Shown: positions 33,071-40,538 of the stretch, in pieces
How the letters are laid out: each line of letters opens with the position of its first letter
Numbering within the stretch: the first letter of the stretch is position 1
Origin: Agreia sp. PsM10
Lineage (GTDB): Bacteria; Actinomycetota; Actinomycetes; Actinomycetales; Microbacteriaceae
DNA: 64,000 bases
Assembly: GCF_030433855.1 (NCBI RefSeq)
Contig: NZ_JARUXC010000009.1
Coordinates: 62,001-126,000, forward strand
Reading direction: 5' to 3'
The notes under the pieces: model-generated
Database searches by the model: none
Told to the model about the DNA's origin: nothing
The model's input: only the letters and a program-made list of their open reading frames with translations
Position numbers and translations under genes: made by a program

Positions 33071-33859
33071 ATGACTGCATCCCTCGACGCCCGCGACATC
33101 ACGCTCGCCTACGGCGATACGCGCATCATCTCGAACCTCTCGCTCGAGGTGCCCGACAAGTCGTTCACGATCATCATCGGCCCGAACGCCTGCGGAAAGT
33201 CAACGCTGCTGCGCGGCTTCGCGCGCCTGTTGCGGCCCTCGACGGGCGCCGTGCTGCTGGATGGCGCAGATCTGCACAGCCTCAAGCCGAAGGAGGCCGC
33301 GCGCAGGCTGGGCCTGCTTCCGCAGTCGTCGATCGCACCGGATGGCATCACGGTCGCCGATCTCGTCGGCCGCGGCCGCTTTCCGCACCAGAACGCGCTG
33401 CGCACCTGGAGCCGCGACGACGAACGCGCCGTCGTCGAGGCGATGGATGCGACCGGCACGACCGAGCTGTCGAGTCGGTTGGTCGACGAGCTGTCGGGCG
33501 GTCAGCGGCAGCGGGTGTGGGTCGCGATGGCGCTCGCGCAGCGCACCGGCCATCTGCTGCTCGACGAGCCCACCACCTTTCTCGACATCGCACACCAGAT
33601 CGACCTGATGGAGCTGTTCGCCGATCTGCACAGGGAGGGCACCACGCTCGTCGCCGTGCTGCACGACCTCAACCATGCGGCCCGCTACGCCACTCATCTC
33701 GTCGCGATGCGCGATGGCGCGATCGTGGCGCAGGGTGATCCGCGCGACGTCATCACCGAGCAGCTTGTGGAAGCCGTGTACGACCTGCCGTGCCGGGTGA
33801 TCACCGACCCCGTATCCGGCACCCCGCTCGTGCTGCCGCTCGGGCGGCGCGCGAAATGA
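33071..33859 (+). CDS. Iron-siderophore ABC transporter ATPase
   Basis: 262 residues with every ATPase motif intact: Walker A GPNACGKST (residues 37-45), Q-loop LPQSS, signature LSGGQRQRVWVAMALAQ, Walker B HLLLDEPTTFLD and H-loop AVLHDLNHA. It powers the two FecCD permeases. This is the FepC/FhuC-like group. The stop overlaps the next ATG (ATGA). Confidence 0.93.
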   Translation: MTASLDARDITLAYGDTRIISNLSLEVPDKSFTIIIGPNACGKSTLLRGFARLLRPSTGAVLLDGADLHSLKPKEAARRLGLLPQSSIAPDGITVADLVGRGRFPHQNALRTWSRDDERAVVEAMDATGTTELSSRLVDELSGGQRQRVWVAMALAQRTGHLLLDEPTTFLDIAHQIDLMELFADLHREGTTLVAVLHDLNHAARYATHLVAMRDGAIVAQGDPRDVITEQLVEAVYDLPCRVITDPVSGTPLVLPLGRRAK

Positions 33860-35562
33860 TCGGGGTACGACACCAGGCTGCCCGGGCGCAGCAGCAGACG
33901 ACGCCCCGCCGGCTGTTCGCTCTCGCGCTGTCGGCCGAGGGGCGCGGGCCCCGTCTCGCCGCCGCGACGCTGCTGCTCATGCTGCACGCCGTCTGCGAGG
34001 CGGCGATCCCGGTGCTCATCGGCGCGACGATCGACCGCGCCGTGGTGCCCGCCGACGTGACCGCGCTCGCGCTGTGGCTCGGCCTGCTGCTCGGCGTCTT
34101 CGTGGTGCTGACCACGAGTTATCAGGCGGCGTCGCGCCTGATGGTGACGATCTACGGATACGGCGAGCAGGCCCTGCGCCGGCTCGTGCTCGGGCGCATG
34201 CTTCGTCCGCGGCTGTCGCAGAGCACGCTCACGCCGGGCGAGGCGCTGACGTTCGTGAACTCCGACACCTATCGGGTGGCGGGCGTGGCGTGGTCGGTGG
34301 CGCAGCAGTGCTCCACGATCGCGGCGATCGCTGCGGCCGCCCTGGCGATGCTCGTGATCTCGCCCGTCGCGACGCTGGTGGTGTTCACGTCGACCGTGGC
34401 GATGATGCTCCTGATGCGAGTGGTGTCCAAGCCGATCGAGCGCCGTGGCCTCGCGGAGCAGCGGGCGGCCACCGAGGCGGGCGCCGTGGCGGGCGACTTC
34501 ATGGCCGGGTTCCGTGTGCTCGTCGGGATCGGTGCTCGCGGCGAGGCCGTGCGCCGCTATGTAGCCGCGAGCAACACCTCACGCATCGCCGCGACCACTG
34601 CCGGACGCTCGCTCGCCGACTACGAGGCCGTGAGCGCAACGCTCGCCGCCGTCGTCACGACGGCGCTCGCGGGGCTGTCGGCATGGTTCGCGGCCGAGGG
34701 TCGGATCAGCATCGGCGAGCTCGTGACCGTGCTGGGCCTGGCGCAATTCGTGAGCGGCTACCTCGCGTATGCGGGCTCGTTCCCGTCTAACTGGATCCAC
34801 AAGTTCGCCTCTGCCAGGCGCATCGCCGAGGTGGTCGACGCGCCGGATCTGCTGGACGAGCCCGGCAGCGGCGGACCGGTGCGCCGGGCATCCGATGTCG
34901 TGCTGTCGTTCTGCGTGGGCATCGGTACGGGTGCGAGTGCCGGTTCTGGATGCGACCGGGTCGACGTGCGCGCGGGAGAGCTGCTCGGCGTGCGCGCGTG
35001 CGACAGCGAGGCCGCGCGAGAGCTGTCGCGCCTGCTCGGAATGCGCACGCCTGCAGACCGGGGCGCCGTGTCGGTGCTCGTCGAAGGGCAGCATCGTGAC
35101 CAGCGCGACCTCGACGCTGTGGATTACCGCCGACGGGTGGTGTCGATGCCGCATCGGCCGAGCATCGTCAGCGGAACCTTGCGCGACGCGGTGCGCGGAT
35201 TCGCGTCTGACGAACAGCAGCGGCCCGAGCTCGTGACCATCGCAGCGCTCGACGACACGGTCGGCCAGGTCGGGGGCTGGGATGCGCAGGTCGGTGAGGC
35301 GGGTCGACGCCTGTCGGGCGGCCAGCGGCAGCGCATCGGTCTTGCCCGCGCACTGCATGCCGATGCCGGGCCTGATGCACAGGTCCTGGTACTCGACGAG
35401 CCGACCTCGGCCGTCGACGCCGTCACCGAGGCGCACATCGCCGAGGCGCTCACCCGGCACGAGGGAACAACCATCGTGATCACGACCTCGCCCGTGCTGC
35501 TCGCCGCGTGCGACAGAGTGGTCGAACTGTGCGCGCCGAGTGGAGGACACGCTCATGACTGA
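33856..35562 (+). CDS. ABC exporter-fold half-transporter A with missing Walker A
   Basis: 568 residues. A six-helix exporter-type membrane domain (about 25-310) is fused to a nucleotide-binding domain. The domain has the signature LSGGQRQRIGLARAL (from about 486) and Walker B VLVLDEPTSAVD. The P-loop is gone: where GxxGxGKS/T should stand the sequence reads GVRACDSEAARELS (about 379-392). The H-loop His is also replaced (VITTSPVLL). It therefore cannot bind ATP normally by itself and must pair with the next gene product. Context (iron importer before, siderophore-interacting flavoprotein after) suggests a siderophore transporter of the IrtAB/exporter type. Confidence 0.88.
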   Translation: MIGVRHQAARAQQQTTPRRLFALALSAEGRGPRLAAATLLLMLHAVCEAAIPVLIGATIDRAVVPADVTALALWLGLLLGVFVVLTTSYQAASRLMVTIYGYGEQALRRLVLGRMLRPRLSQSTLTPGEALTFVNSDTYRVAGVAWSVAQQCSTIAAIAAAALAMLVISPVATLVVFTSTVAMMLLMRVVSKPIERRGLAEQRAATEAGAVAGDFMAGFRVLVGIGARGEAVRRYVAASNTSRIAATTAGRSLADYEAVSATLAAVVTTALAGLSAWFAAEGRISIGELVTVLGLAQFVSGYLAYAGSFPSNWIHKFASARRIAEVVDAPDLLDEPGSGGPVRRASDVVLSFCVGIGTGASAGSGCDRVDVRAGELLGVRACDSEAARELSRLLGMRTPADRGAVSVLVEGQHRDQRDLDAVDYRRRVVSMPHRPSIVSGTLRDAVRGFASDEQQRPELVTIAALDDTVGQVGGWDAQVGEAGRRLSGGQRQRIGLARALHADAGPDAQVLVLDEPTSAVDAVTEAHIAEALTRHEGTTIVITTSPVLLAACDRVVELCAPSGGHAHD

Positions 35563-37339
35563 CGCCACGCTCCCCATCGCCACCGGCGCCCAGGTGCGCA
35601 CCGTCACGCTCGCGCTGCTCACGCAGCACCGGGGCCGATCGGCGGCCGTGGCCGTGCTGTTTCTCGTCGCATCCGGTCTCGGACTCGTCATGCCCGCGTG
35701 CCTCGGCGGCATCGTCGACGCCGTCTCATCGGGCGCGGGATTCGCGACCATCGCCGGCTGGGTCGCGGGCGCGGGAGCGGGCGCGATCGGCGCCGCCGGA
35801 GTGACGCTGTGGGGCATGCGTGCGCTCACCGCGCTCGTGCAGGGCACGCTCGCGAGCCTGCGCGAAGACGTGTTCGCCTCGGCCATGCGCCTGCCCGTGA
35901 GCACGATCGACGACGGCGAGAGTGCCGACCTGCTCTCGCGTGTGACGGGCGACGTGGATGCCGTGGCCGAGGCCGGCGCGAATGTCGCTCCCACGCTGTT
36001 GTCGGCCGGGTTCGCCATCGCCGTCTCGCTCGCGGCTCTCACTGCGATCGATCCGTGGCTGGCGCTCGCAGGCGTCGCCTGCGTTCCTTTCTACGTGTTC
36101 GGCACACGAGCCTTTCTGCGGCGCTCACGGGTGGTCTTCCGCGAGGTGCGTGTGCGCGAGGCGGCGCGCAGCCAGGCTGTGATCGACGCGGTCGAGGGCA
36201 GGGAGACGCTCACCGCGCTCAACGAGCAGGATCACGCGCTGGCGCGGGTCCAGGCCCGGGCCGAGGACTCGATCGAGATGCAGATCGAGGGTGTGCGGCT
36301 GCGCAACCGGCTCTTCCGGTGGATCAACGGAGGTGAGGCCGCGGGCCTCGGCGCTCTGCTCGCGGCGGGGTTCGTGCTGCACGCGAACGACGCGATCTCT
36401 GTCGGAATGGTGACCACGGCCGCCCTCGTATTTCACCGGTTGTTCGGCCCGATCGGCCAGCTGATCTTCGGACTCGACGACATTCAGCGGGCAGCGATCG
36501 GTGTCGCCCGCCTGGTGGGCATCATCGATCTGGCGCCGCACCCTGAGCCTGTCGAAGGGCCTCTACGGGTCTCGCTCCCTGAGCCTGTCGAAGGGCAGCC
36601 GTCTCGACAAGCTCGACGAACGCAGGTCGGCATCTCGGTGGACGCCGTGACGTTCCGCTACCCGACGACCGGCCGCGGCATCCATGATGTGACCCTGCGG
36701 GTGGAGCCCGGAACGACCGTCGCCTTCGTCGGAACCTCCGGCTCGGGCAAGAGCACCCTCGCGCGGGTGATCGCCGGCCACCATCCGCCGGATTCGGGCC
36801 TCCTGAGCCTCGACGACCCCGAGGTCGCTCCCTACTACATCTCGCAGGAGCTGCATCGGTTTCGCGGATCCGTCGCCGACAGTATGCGCCTGGTCGCACC
36901 TGCGGCGAGCGACGAGCAGATCGACGCGGCGCTTCGCGAGGTGGGTGCCGACTGGGCGATCGACGCCGAGCCGGCTGCATTCGAGGCGCTTGTCGACGAG
37001 GGCCGCATCCAGCAGCTTGCCGTGGCGCGCGCCCTGCTCGCCGACCCGGCCGTGGTGATCCTCGACGAGGCGACGGCCGATGTGGGACTGCTCCATCGGG
37101 ACGCCGTGGAGGCCGCCATCGCGCGCCTGTGCGCCGGGCGCACGGCCGTGCTGATCGCGCACCGGCTGCAGCAGGCGCAGGCCGCAGACCAGGTGGCGGT
37201 GTTCGCAGATGGACGCATCGTGCAGCGGGGAACGCACGCCGACCTCGTGGCCGGCGACGGCCCCTACAGAACCTTCTGGCTCGCTCAGACGAGCGCTCAC
37301 AGATCCGCAGCCACCCTCGATGAAACAGAGACCTTATGA
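35555..37339 (+). CDS. ABC exporter-fold half-transporter B with missing signature motif
   Basis: 594 residues from ATG 35555 (GGAGG eight bases upstream), overlapping subunit A. An exporter membrane domain spans about 30-320. The ATPase domain has an intact Walker A GTSGSGKST (393-401), Walker B VVILDEATAD and H-loop LIAHRL. The LSGGQ signature is replaced by VDEGRIQQ (about 480), leaving the following LAVARALLAD helix. This is the mirror image of the losses in subunit A. The linker at about 329-352 is built from two in-frame copies of the 19-bp CCCTGAGC repeat (PEPVEG peptides). It likely forms an obligate heterodimer with A. Confidence 0.88.
   Translation: MTDATLPIATGAQVRTVTLALLTQHRGRSAAVAVLFLVASGLGLVMPACLGGIVDAVSSGAGFATIAGWVAGAGAGAIGAAGVTLWGMRALTALVQGTLASLREDVFASAMRLPVSTIDDGESADLLSRVTGDVDAVAEAGANVAPTLLSAGFAIAVSLAALTAIDPWLALAGVACVPFYVFGTRAFLRRSRVVFREVRVREAARSQAVIDAVEGRETLTALNEQDHALARVQARAEDSIEMQIEGVRLRNRLFRWINGGEAAGLGALLAAGFVLHANDAISVGMVTTAALVFHRLFGPIGQLIFGLDDIQRAAIGVARLVGIIDLAPHPEPVEGPLRVSLPEPVEGQPSRQARRTQVGISVDAVTFRYPTTGRGIHDVTLRVEPGTTVAFVGTSGSGKSTLARVIAGHHPPDSGLLSLDDPEVAPYYISQELHRFRGSVADSMRLVAPAASDEQIDAALREVGADWAIDAEPAAFEALVDEGRIQQLAVARALLADPAVVILDEATADVGLLHRDAVEAAIARLCAGRTAVLIAHRLQQAQAADQVAVFADGRIVQRGTHADLVAGDGPYRTFWLAQTSAHRSAATLDETETL
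36541..36595. repeat. Two CCCTGAGC-type 19-bp repeats inside a coding region
   Basis: CCCTGAGCCTGTCGAAGGG occurs at 36541-36559 and 36577-36595, followed by a partial third unit (GTCTCGACAAGCTCGACGA). The reading frame is kept, giving two PEPVEG peptides in the linker between membrane and ATPase domains of half-transporter B. Confidence 0.95.
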
Positions 37340-38226
37340 AGATCCATCGCGCAACCGTCAGCAGGACGGCCCAGCTCACCCCGCGCCTGGTGCGCATCAC
37401 GCTCGGCGGCGAGGGCATCGCCGACTTTCTGAGCACGGGCGTGGGCGACGAGTACGTGCGCGTGTTCTTCCCGCACGGAGACGACCCGACGGATGTGTCG
37501 CTGCCGGTGCCCGACGGCGACTGGTGGTCGACGCCCGAGGGTGCGCCGCAGGCGCCGATGCGCACCTACACGGTCAGTGGCGTGCGACCGGATGCGGAGG
37601 AGCTCGACATCGACTTCGTTCTGCACCCGGCCGGGGTCGCGGGTCCGTGGGCGGCGGCTGCCGCGCCGGGCCACGTGCTCGGGGTGAACTCGCCCACGGG
37701 CCTGTACTCGCCGCCGGCGGATGTCTCGTGGCAGGTGCTGGTCTCCGACCTCACCGGCCTTCCGGCGGTGGCGCGCATCGCTGACTCCGTGCCGTCGGGT
37801 ATTCGAACCCGCGTCGTGCTCGAGGTCGCCGATGACACGGATCGCCTGTCGCTGGATGTCGGCCCGCACGTCGAAGTCACGTGGGTGGTCGGTGGAAACG
37901 GACATGGCCCGAGCACCCTGGGCCAGATCGTGCGGAGCATCGTCGACGACCGGCTGCCCCTCGATGAGGGCTACATCTGGGTGGCCGGAGAGACGGTCGC
38001 GTTGCGCGACGTGCGCAAGTACCTGCGCCGTGAGCTGGGACTGCCGGCGACCCGCTTCAAGGTGGTGGGCTACTGGACTCCGATCGACAACTGGGAGTCG
38101 AAGTACGCGGCGCTGCCTGCCGACGTGCAGAGCGAGCTCGACGCCATCTGGACTGCGACTCCGGACGCCGACCCGGAGGAGACGCAACTGCGCTACGAGT
38201 CCCGCCTCGACCAGTTGGGGCTGTGA
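37336..38226 (+). CDS. Siderophore-interacting flavoprotein (SIP/ViuB family)
   Basis: 296 residues overlapping the previous gene by four bases (ATGA). The N-terminal FAD-binding barrel shows the conserved RTYTVSG motif (about 77-83), and GVAGPWAAAAAPGHVLGVNSPTG is the characteristic flavin/phosphate region. The C-terminal NAD(P)H-binding half ends with the family pattern YIWVAGETVALRDVRKYLRRELGL...VVGYW. Such proteins reduce ferric siderophores in the cytoplasm and release Fe(II). It closes the iron operon and gives functional sense to the importer genes upstream. Confidence 0.92.
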   Translation: MKIHRATVSRTAQLTPRLVRITLGGEGIADFLSTGVGDEYVRVFFPHGDDPTDVSLPVPDGDWWSTPEGAPQAPMRTYTVSGVRPDAEELDIDFVLHPAGVAGPWAAAAAPGHVLGVNSPTGLYSPPADVSWQVLVSDLTGLPAVARIADSVPSGIRTRVVLEVADDTDRLSLDVGPHVEVTWVVGGNGHGPSTLGQIVRSIVDDRLPLDEGYIWVAGETVALRDVRKYLRRELGLPATRFKVVGYWTPIDNWESKYAALPADVQSELDAIWTATPDADPEETQLRYESRLDQLGL

Positions 38227-38380
38227 GTCGTCGAACAGCCGCACCCTCGCGGTTCGCTTACTGAGGACAAACCACGCGGCAGGCGTCGTTACCGACAACA
38301 TTCGACCGTCTGTGACGTTTCTGTCCTCACTCGGGCGATGACCCTTCGTTGGTTGCGTCGGATCGCCCGGGCGCCACGCA

Positions 38381-38409
38381 CCGGCCGCGGTCGGCATGAC
38401 CACGGCCGG
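38381..38409. terminator. Bidirectional hairpin between iron operon and surface-protein gene
   Basis: CCGGCCGCGGTC (38381-38392) and GACCACGGCCGG (38398-38409) pair at 11 of 12 positions around a five-base loop. It lies between convergent genes, eight bases beyond the stop of the leftward surface-protein gene. A second, wider pair (TGAGGACA/TGTCCTCA, about 38262 and 38325) lies nearer the flavoprotein gene. Confidence 0.6.
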
Positions 38410-38417
38410 CACGAGCA

Positions 38418-40538
38418 TCAGGATGCGGCGGTTCGACGACGCCGCAGAAGCAGGCCACCTCCCGCTGCAAGGGCAAGCAAGGAGAGCGCTGCTGCGACGA
38501 TGAGCGGACCAGCGGTGAATCCCGTGTCGGCCAGAGGCCGGGTGGAGATCGACTGAGGTTCGACGACGTTCTGCCCGATCGCCCCGTTGCCCAGCTCCCC
38601 GGAGCCGGAGCCTGCTCCCGCTCCGCCGCCGGGCGAGCCGCCGACCGGCGAACCCGACCCGTCGCCGGGCCCGGTTCCGGGATCGACCGGAGTGGGGACA
38701 TCCGGAGCGTCTGCCGTGATCGCGGCCACCCGCACCTGCGCGCCCAGGCCGAGTGTGTCGTTCACCTCGACGCCGGTGACCGAGAAGTCGTCGGCCGAGC
38801 CCGTCTGCAGGTTCAGCGTGATCAGCGCGGAGCGCCCGGCGAGCTGCACGACCGTGTTCGGCGCGATCTCGCCTGCGGCGATGGTCTGGCCCGCTACGGT
38901 TCCGCCTCCGGTTGTCATGGTCGCGCCGGACTTCGTGAGCGCCACGCGGATGTCGCTGAGCGACACCTCGACACCCGATCCCGGGTAGAGCGACAGCGAG
39001 TCGACCTCGGCCGTCGCCGTGCCATCGGCATTGGATGCGCGGGCACCGCTCGCCGAGATCTGCCCGGCTGCGCCGTCGGTCGCGGTCGAGACCTCGAGCT
39101 GGGCCGCCTCGGTCTGGTCGGCGCCAGAGTCCGCCGCCTCGTTCGGGGACTTCTCGCTCGCGGCAGCCGCGGCAGCGGCATCCGGTGTCACGAGAGCCAC
39201 GGGAGACACGACAGACGGGCCGGATGCGCTGAGCGCGTATGCATAGCGGCTCGGCAGGGGCGGCTCGGGCTGGCGAGTGGGCTCGGGTTCTGGGTCAGGA
39301 ACTGTGCTGGGAGCCGTCCATCGAACGGTGCCGAGCGCGACCGACGGGTAGGTTCCGGTGAGGTCGGTGTAGTGCACGGCCGTGATGAGGACGCTGCCGT
39401 CGGGCTGGGTGGTCCGCTCGTTGAAGCGAACGGTCACGCGCGGGGTGCCCTGAGCGTCGAGGCCGGTGTAGAGGTCGGTTCCGGTGTTGATCCAGACCCC
39501 GTTCACGAAGAGCCCCGAGTTCGAGCCCGGGAACGACACGACCGAGCTGCCGTCCGCGGCCACATCGAGGGAGAGTCCGTAGACGCGGAACGCCGACCAC
39601 AGGTACTCGCCGATCGACGAGGTGTCGGGCACCTGCGTGAAGCTGTCGATCGAGACGTTCGCCGCGCTGTCGTCGGTGCGGCTGACGGTGACGCCGGTCG
39701 CCGCGATCGGCGGGGTCTTCACCGAGAAAGTGGCGTCGCTCTTCGTTCCCGAGGTCGTGAGGCTGGGCTCGCCCGCCACGATCGGCGTTCCGTTCGGAGC
39801 GGTCACCGTGATTCCCGACACGAGTGCGGGCGCGGTGGTCGGCGCAGCGGGGGTGCAGGCGACCTGGCCGAGCTTCACGCGCCAGATCTCCGACCATCCG
39901 GCCGCCGCCTCGATGCGCAACGCCGTGGTCTGAGCGCGACCCGACGCATCCGTTGTTCGTTCGCCGATGTAGAGCCTGGTGGGCCCCCAGATCGACGACT
40001 CGGGCAGGTCGACGGTGTAGCCGGCGGCGATGCGCGCCGGGTCGAGCGCGTCGACGCCGTTCACGGTGAGGGTGTCGAACGACACGGTGCTCGATCCGTC
40101 GGCGGTGCACTCGGAGCTGAGGCCGGTGAAGGCCACGGGCACGCGGTCTCGCAGCTGGAACGTTCCCGAGGCGATGGTCGACAGTGCTCCGTCAGACGCG
40201 GCCCGCGAGACGAGGCCTTCGGTTCGGGTGGTGTTGAGCTTGTAAAGGTCGCCGGTGGATGCGGCGTTCTGCGTGACGGTGTCGCCCGATGCCCATGCGG
40301 CGAGCGGGGTCGAGGCTTGCAGCGTGCCGCCGTCTGAGTCGAGCATCTGCACGCCGAACGCGGTGTTGGCGGGTGAGGCCGGCGCGGCGGATGCGACGGG
40401 TACGGCAGATGCGCCGGGTGCGGCGATCGCCGGGGTCGCCGTGAACCCGATCGCCAACACGGACGCGAGGGCGGCGGTGGCGACGAGCCGTAAGGAGCGG
40501 GTGGCGCCTGATCGCGCCGGCGATGTGCGTCGAATCAT
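38418..40538 (-). CDS. LAxTG-anchored surface protein, choice-of-anchor-P-like
   Basis: 706 residues from ATG 40538, overlapping the peptidase stop (ATGA). A Sec signal peptide (LVATAALASVLAIGFTATPAIAA) starts it. The body has three related segments with a repeated strand pattern ending in N-E-R/Q-type turns (LYIGERTTDASG, VRFNERTTQPDG, LITLNLQTGSAD), resembling choice-of-anchor P domains; that family call is tentative. A Pro/Glu linker and a Gly/Ser stalk follow. The C-terminus is a sorting signal: LADTG (about 669-673), a hydrophobic helix and RRRR. LAxTG is the class E sortase motif. No sortase gene is in the window. Confidence 0.85.
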   Translation of the reverse strand: MIRRTSPARSGATRSLRLVATAALASVLAIGFTATPAIAAPGASAVPVASAAPASPANTAFGVQMLDSDGGTLQASTPLAAWASGDTVTQNAASTGDLYKLNTTRTEGLVSRAASDGALSTIASGTFQLRDRVPVAFTGLSSECTADGSSTVSFDTLTVNGVDALDPARIAAGYTVDLPESSIWGPTRLYIGERTTDASGRAQTTALRIEAAAGWSEIWRVKLGQVACTPAAPTTAPALVSGITVTAPNGTPIVAGEPSLTTSGTKSDATFSVKTPPIAATGVTVSRTDDSAANVSIDSFTQVPDTSSIGEYLWSAFRVYGLSLDVAADGSSVVSFPGSNSGLFVNGVWINTGTDLYTGLDAQGTPRVTVRFNERTTQPDGSVLITAVHYTDLTGTYPSVALGTVRWTAPSTVPDPEPEPTRQPEPPLPSRYAYALSASGPSVVSPVALVTPDAAAAAAASEKSPNEAADSGADQTEAAQLEVSTATDGAAGQISASGARASNADGTATAEVDSLSLYPGSGVEVSLSDIRVALTKSGATMTTGGGTVAGQTIAAGEIAPNTVVQLAGRSALITLNLQTGSADDFSVTGVEVNDTLGLGAQVRVAAITADAPDVPTPVDPGTGPGDGSGSPVGGSPGGGAGAGSGSGELGNGAIGQNVVEPQSISTRPLADTGFTAGPLIVAAALSLLALAAGGGLLLRRRRTAAS

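Noticed and set aside
38262-38332. TGAGGACA/TGTCCTCA inverted repeat between the iron operon and surface-protein gene as an operator
   Set aside because: It lies between 3' ends of convergent genes about 60 bases apart arm to arm, so an operator is unlikely; at most it adds to termination.
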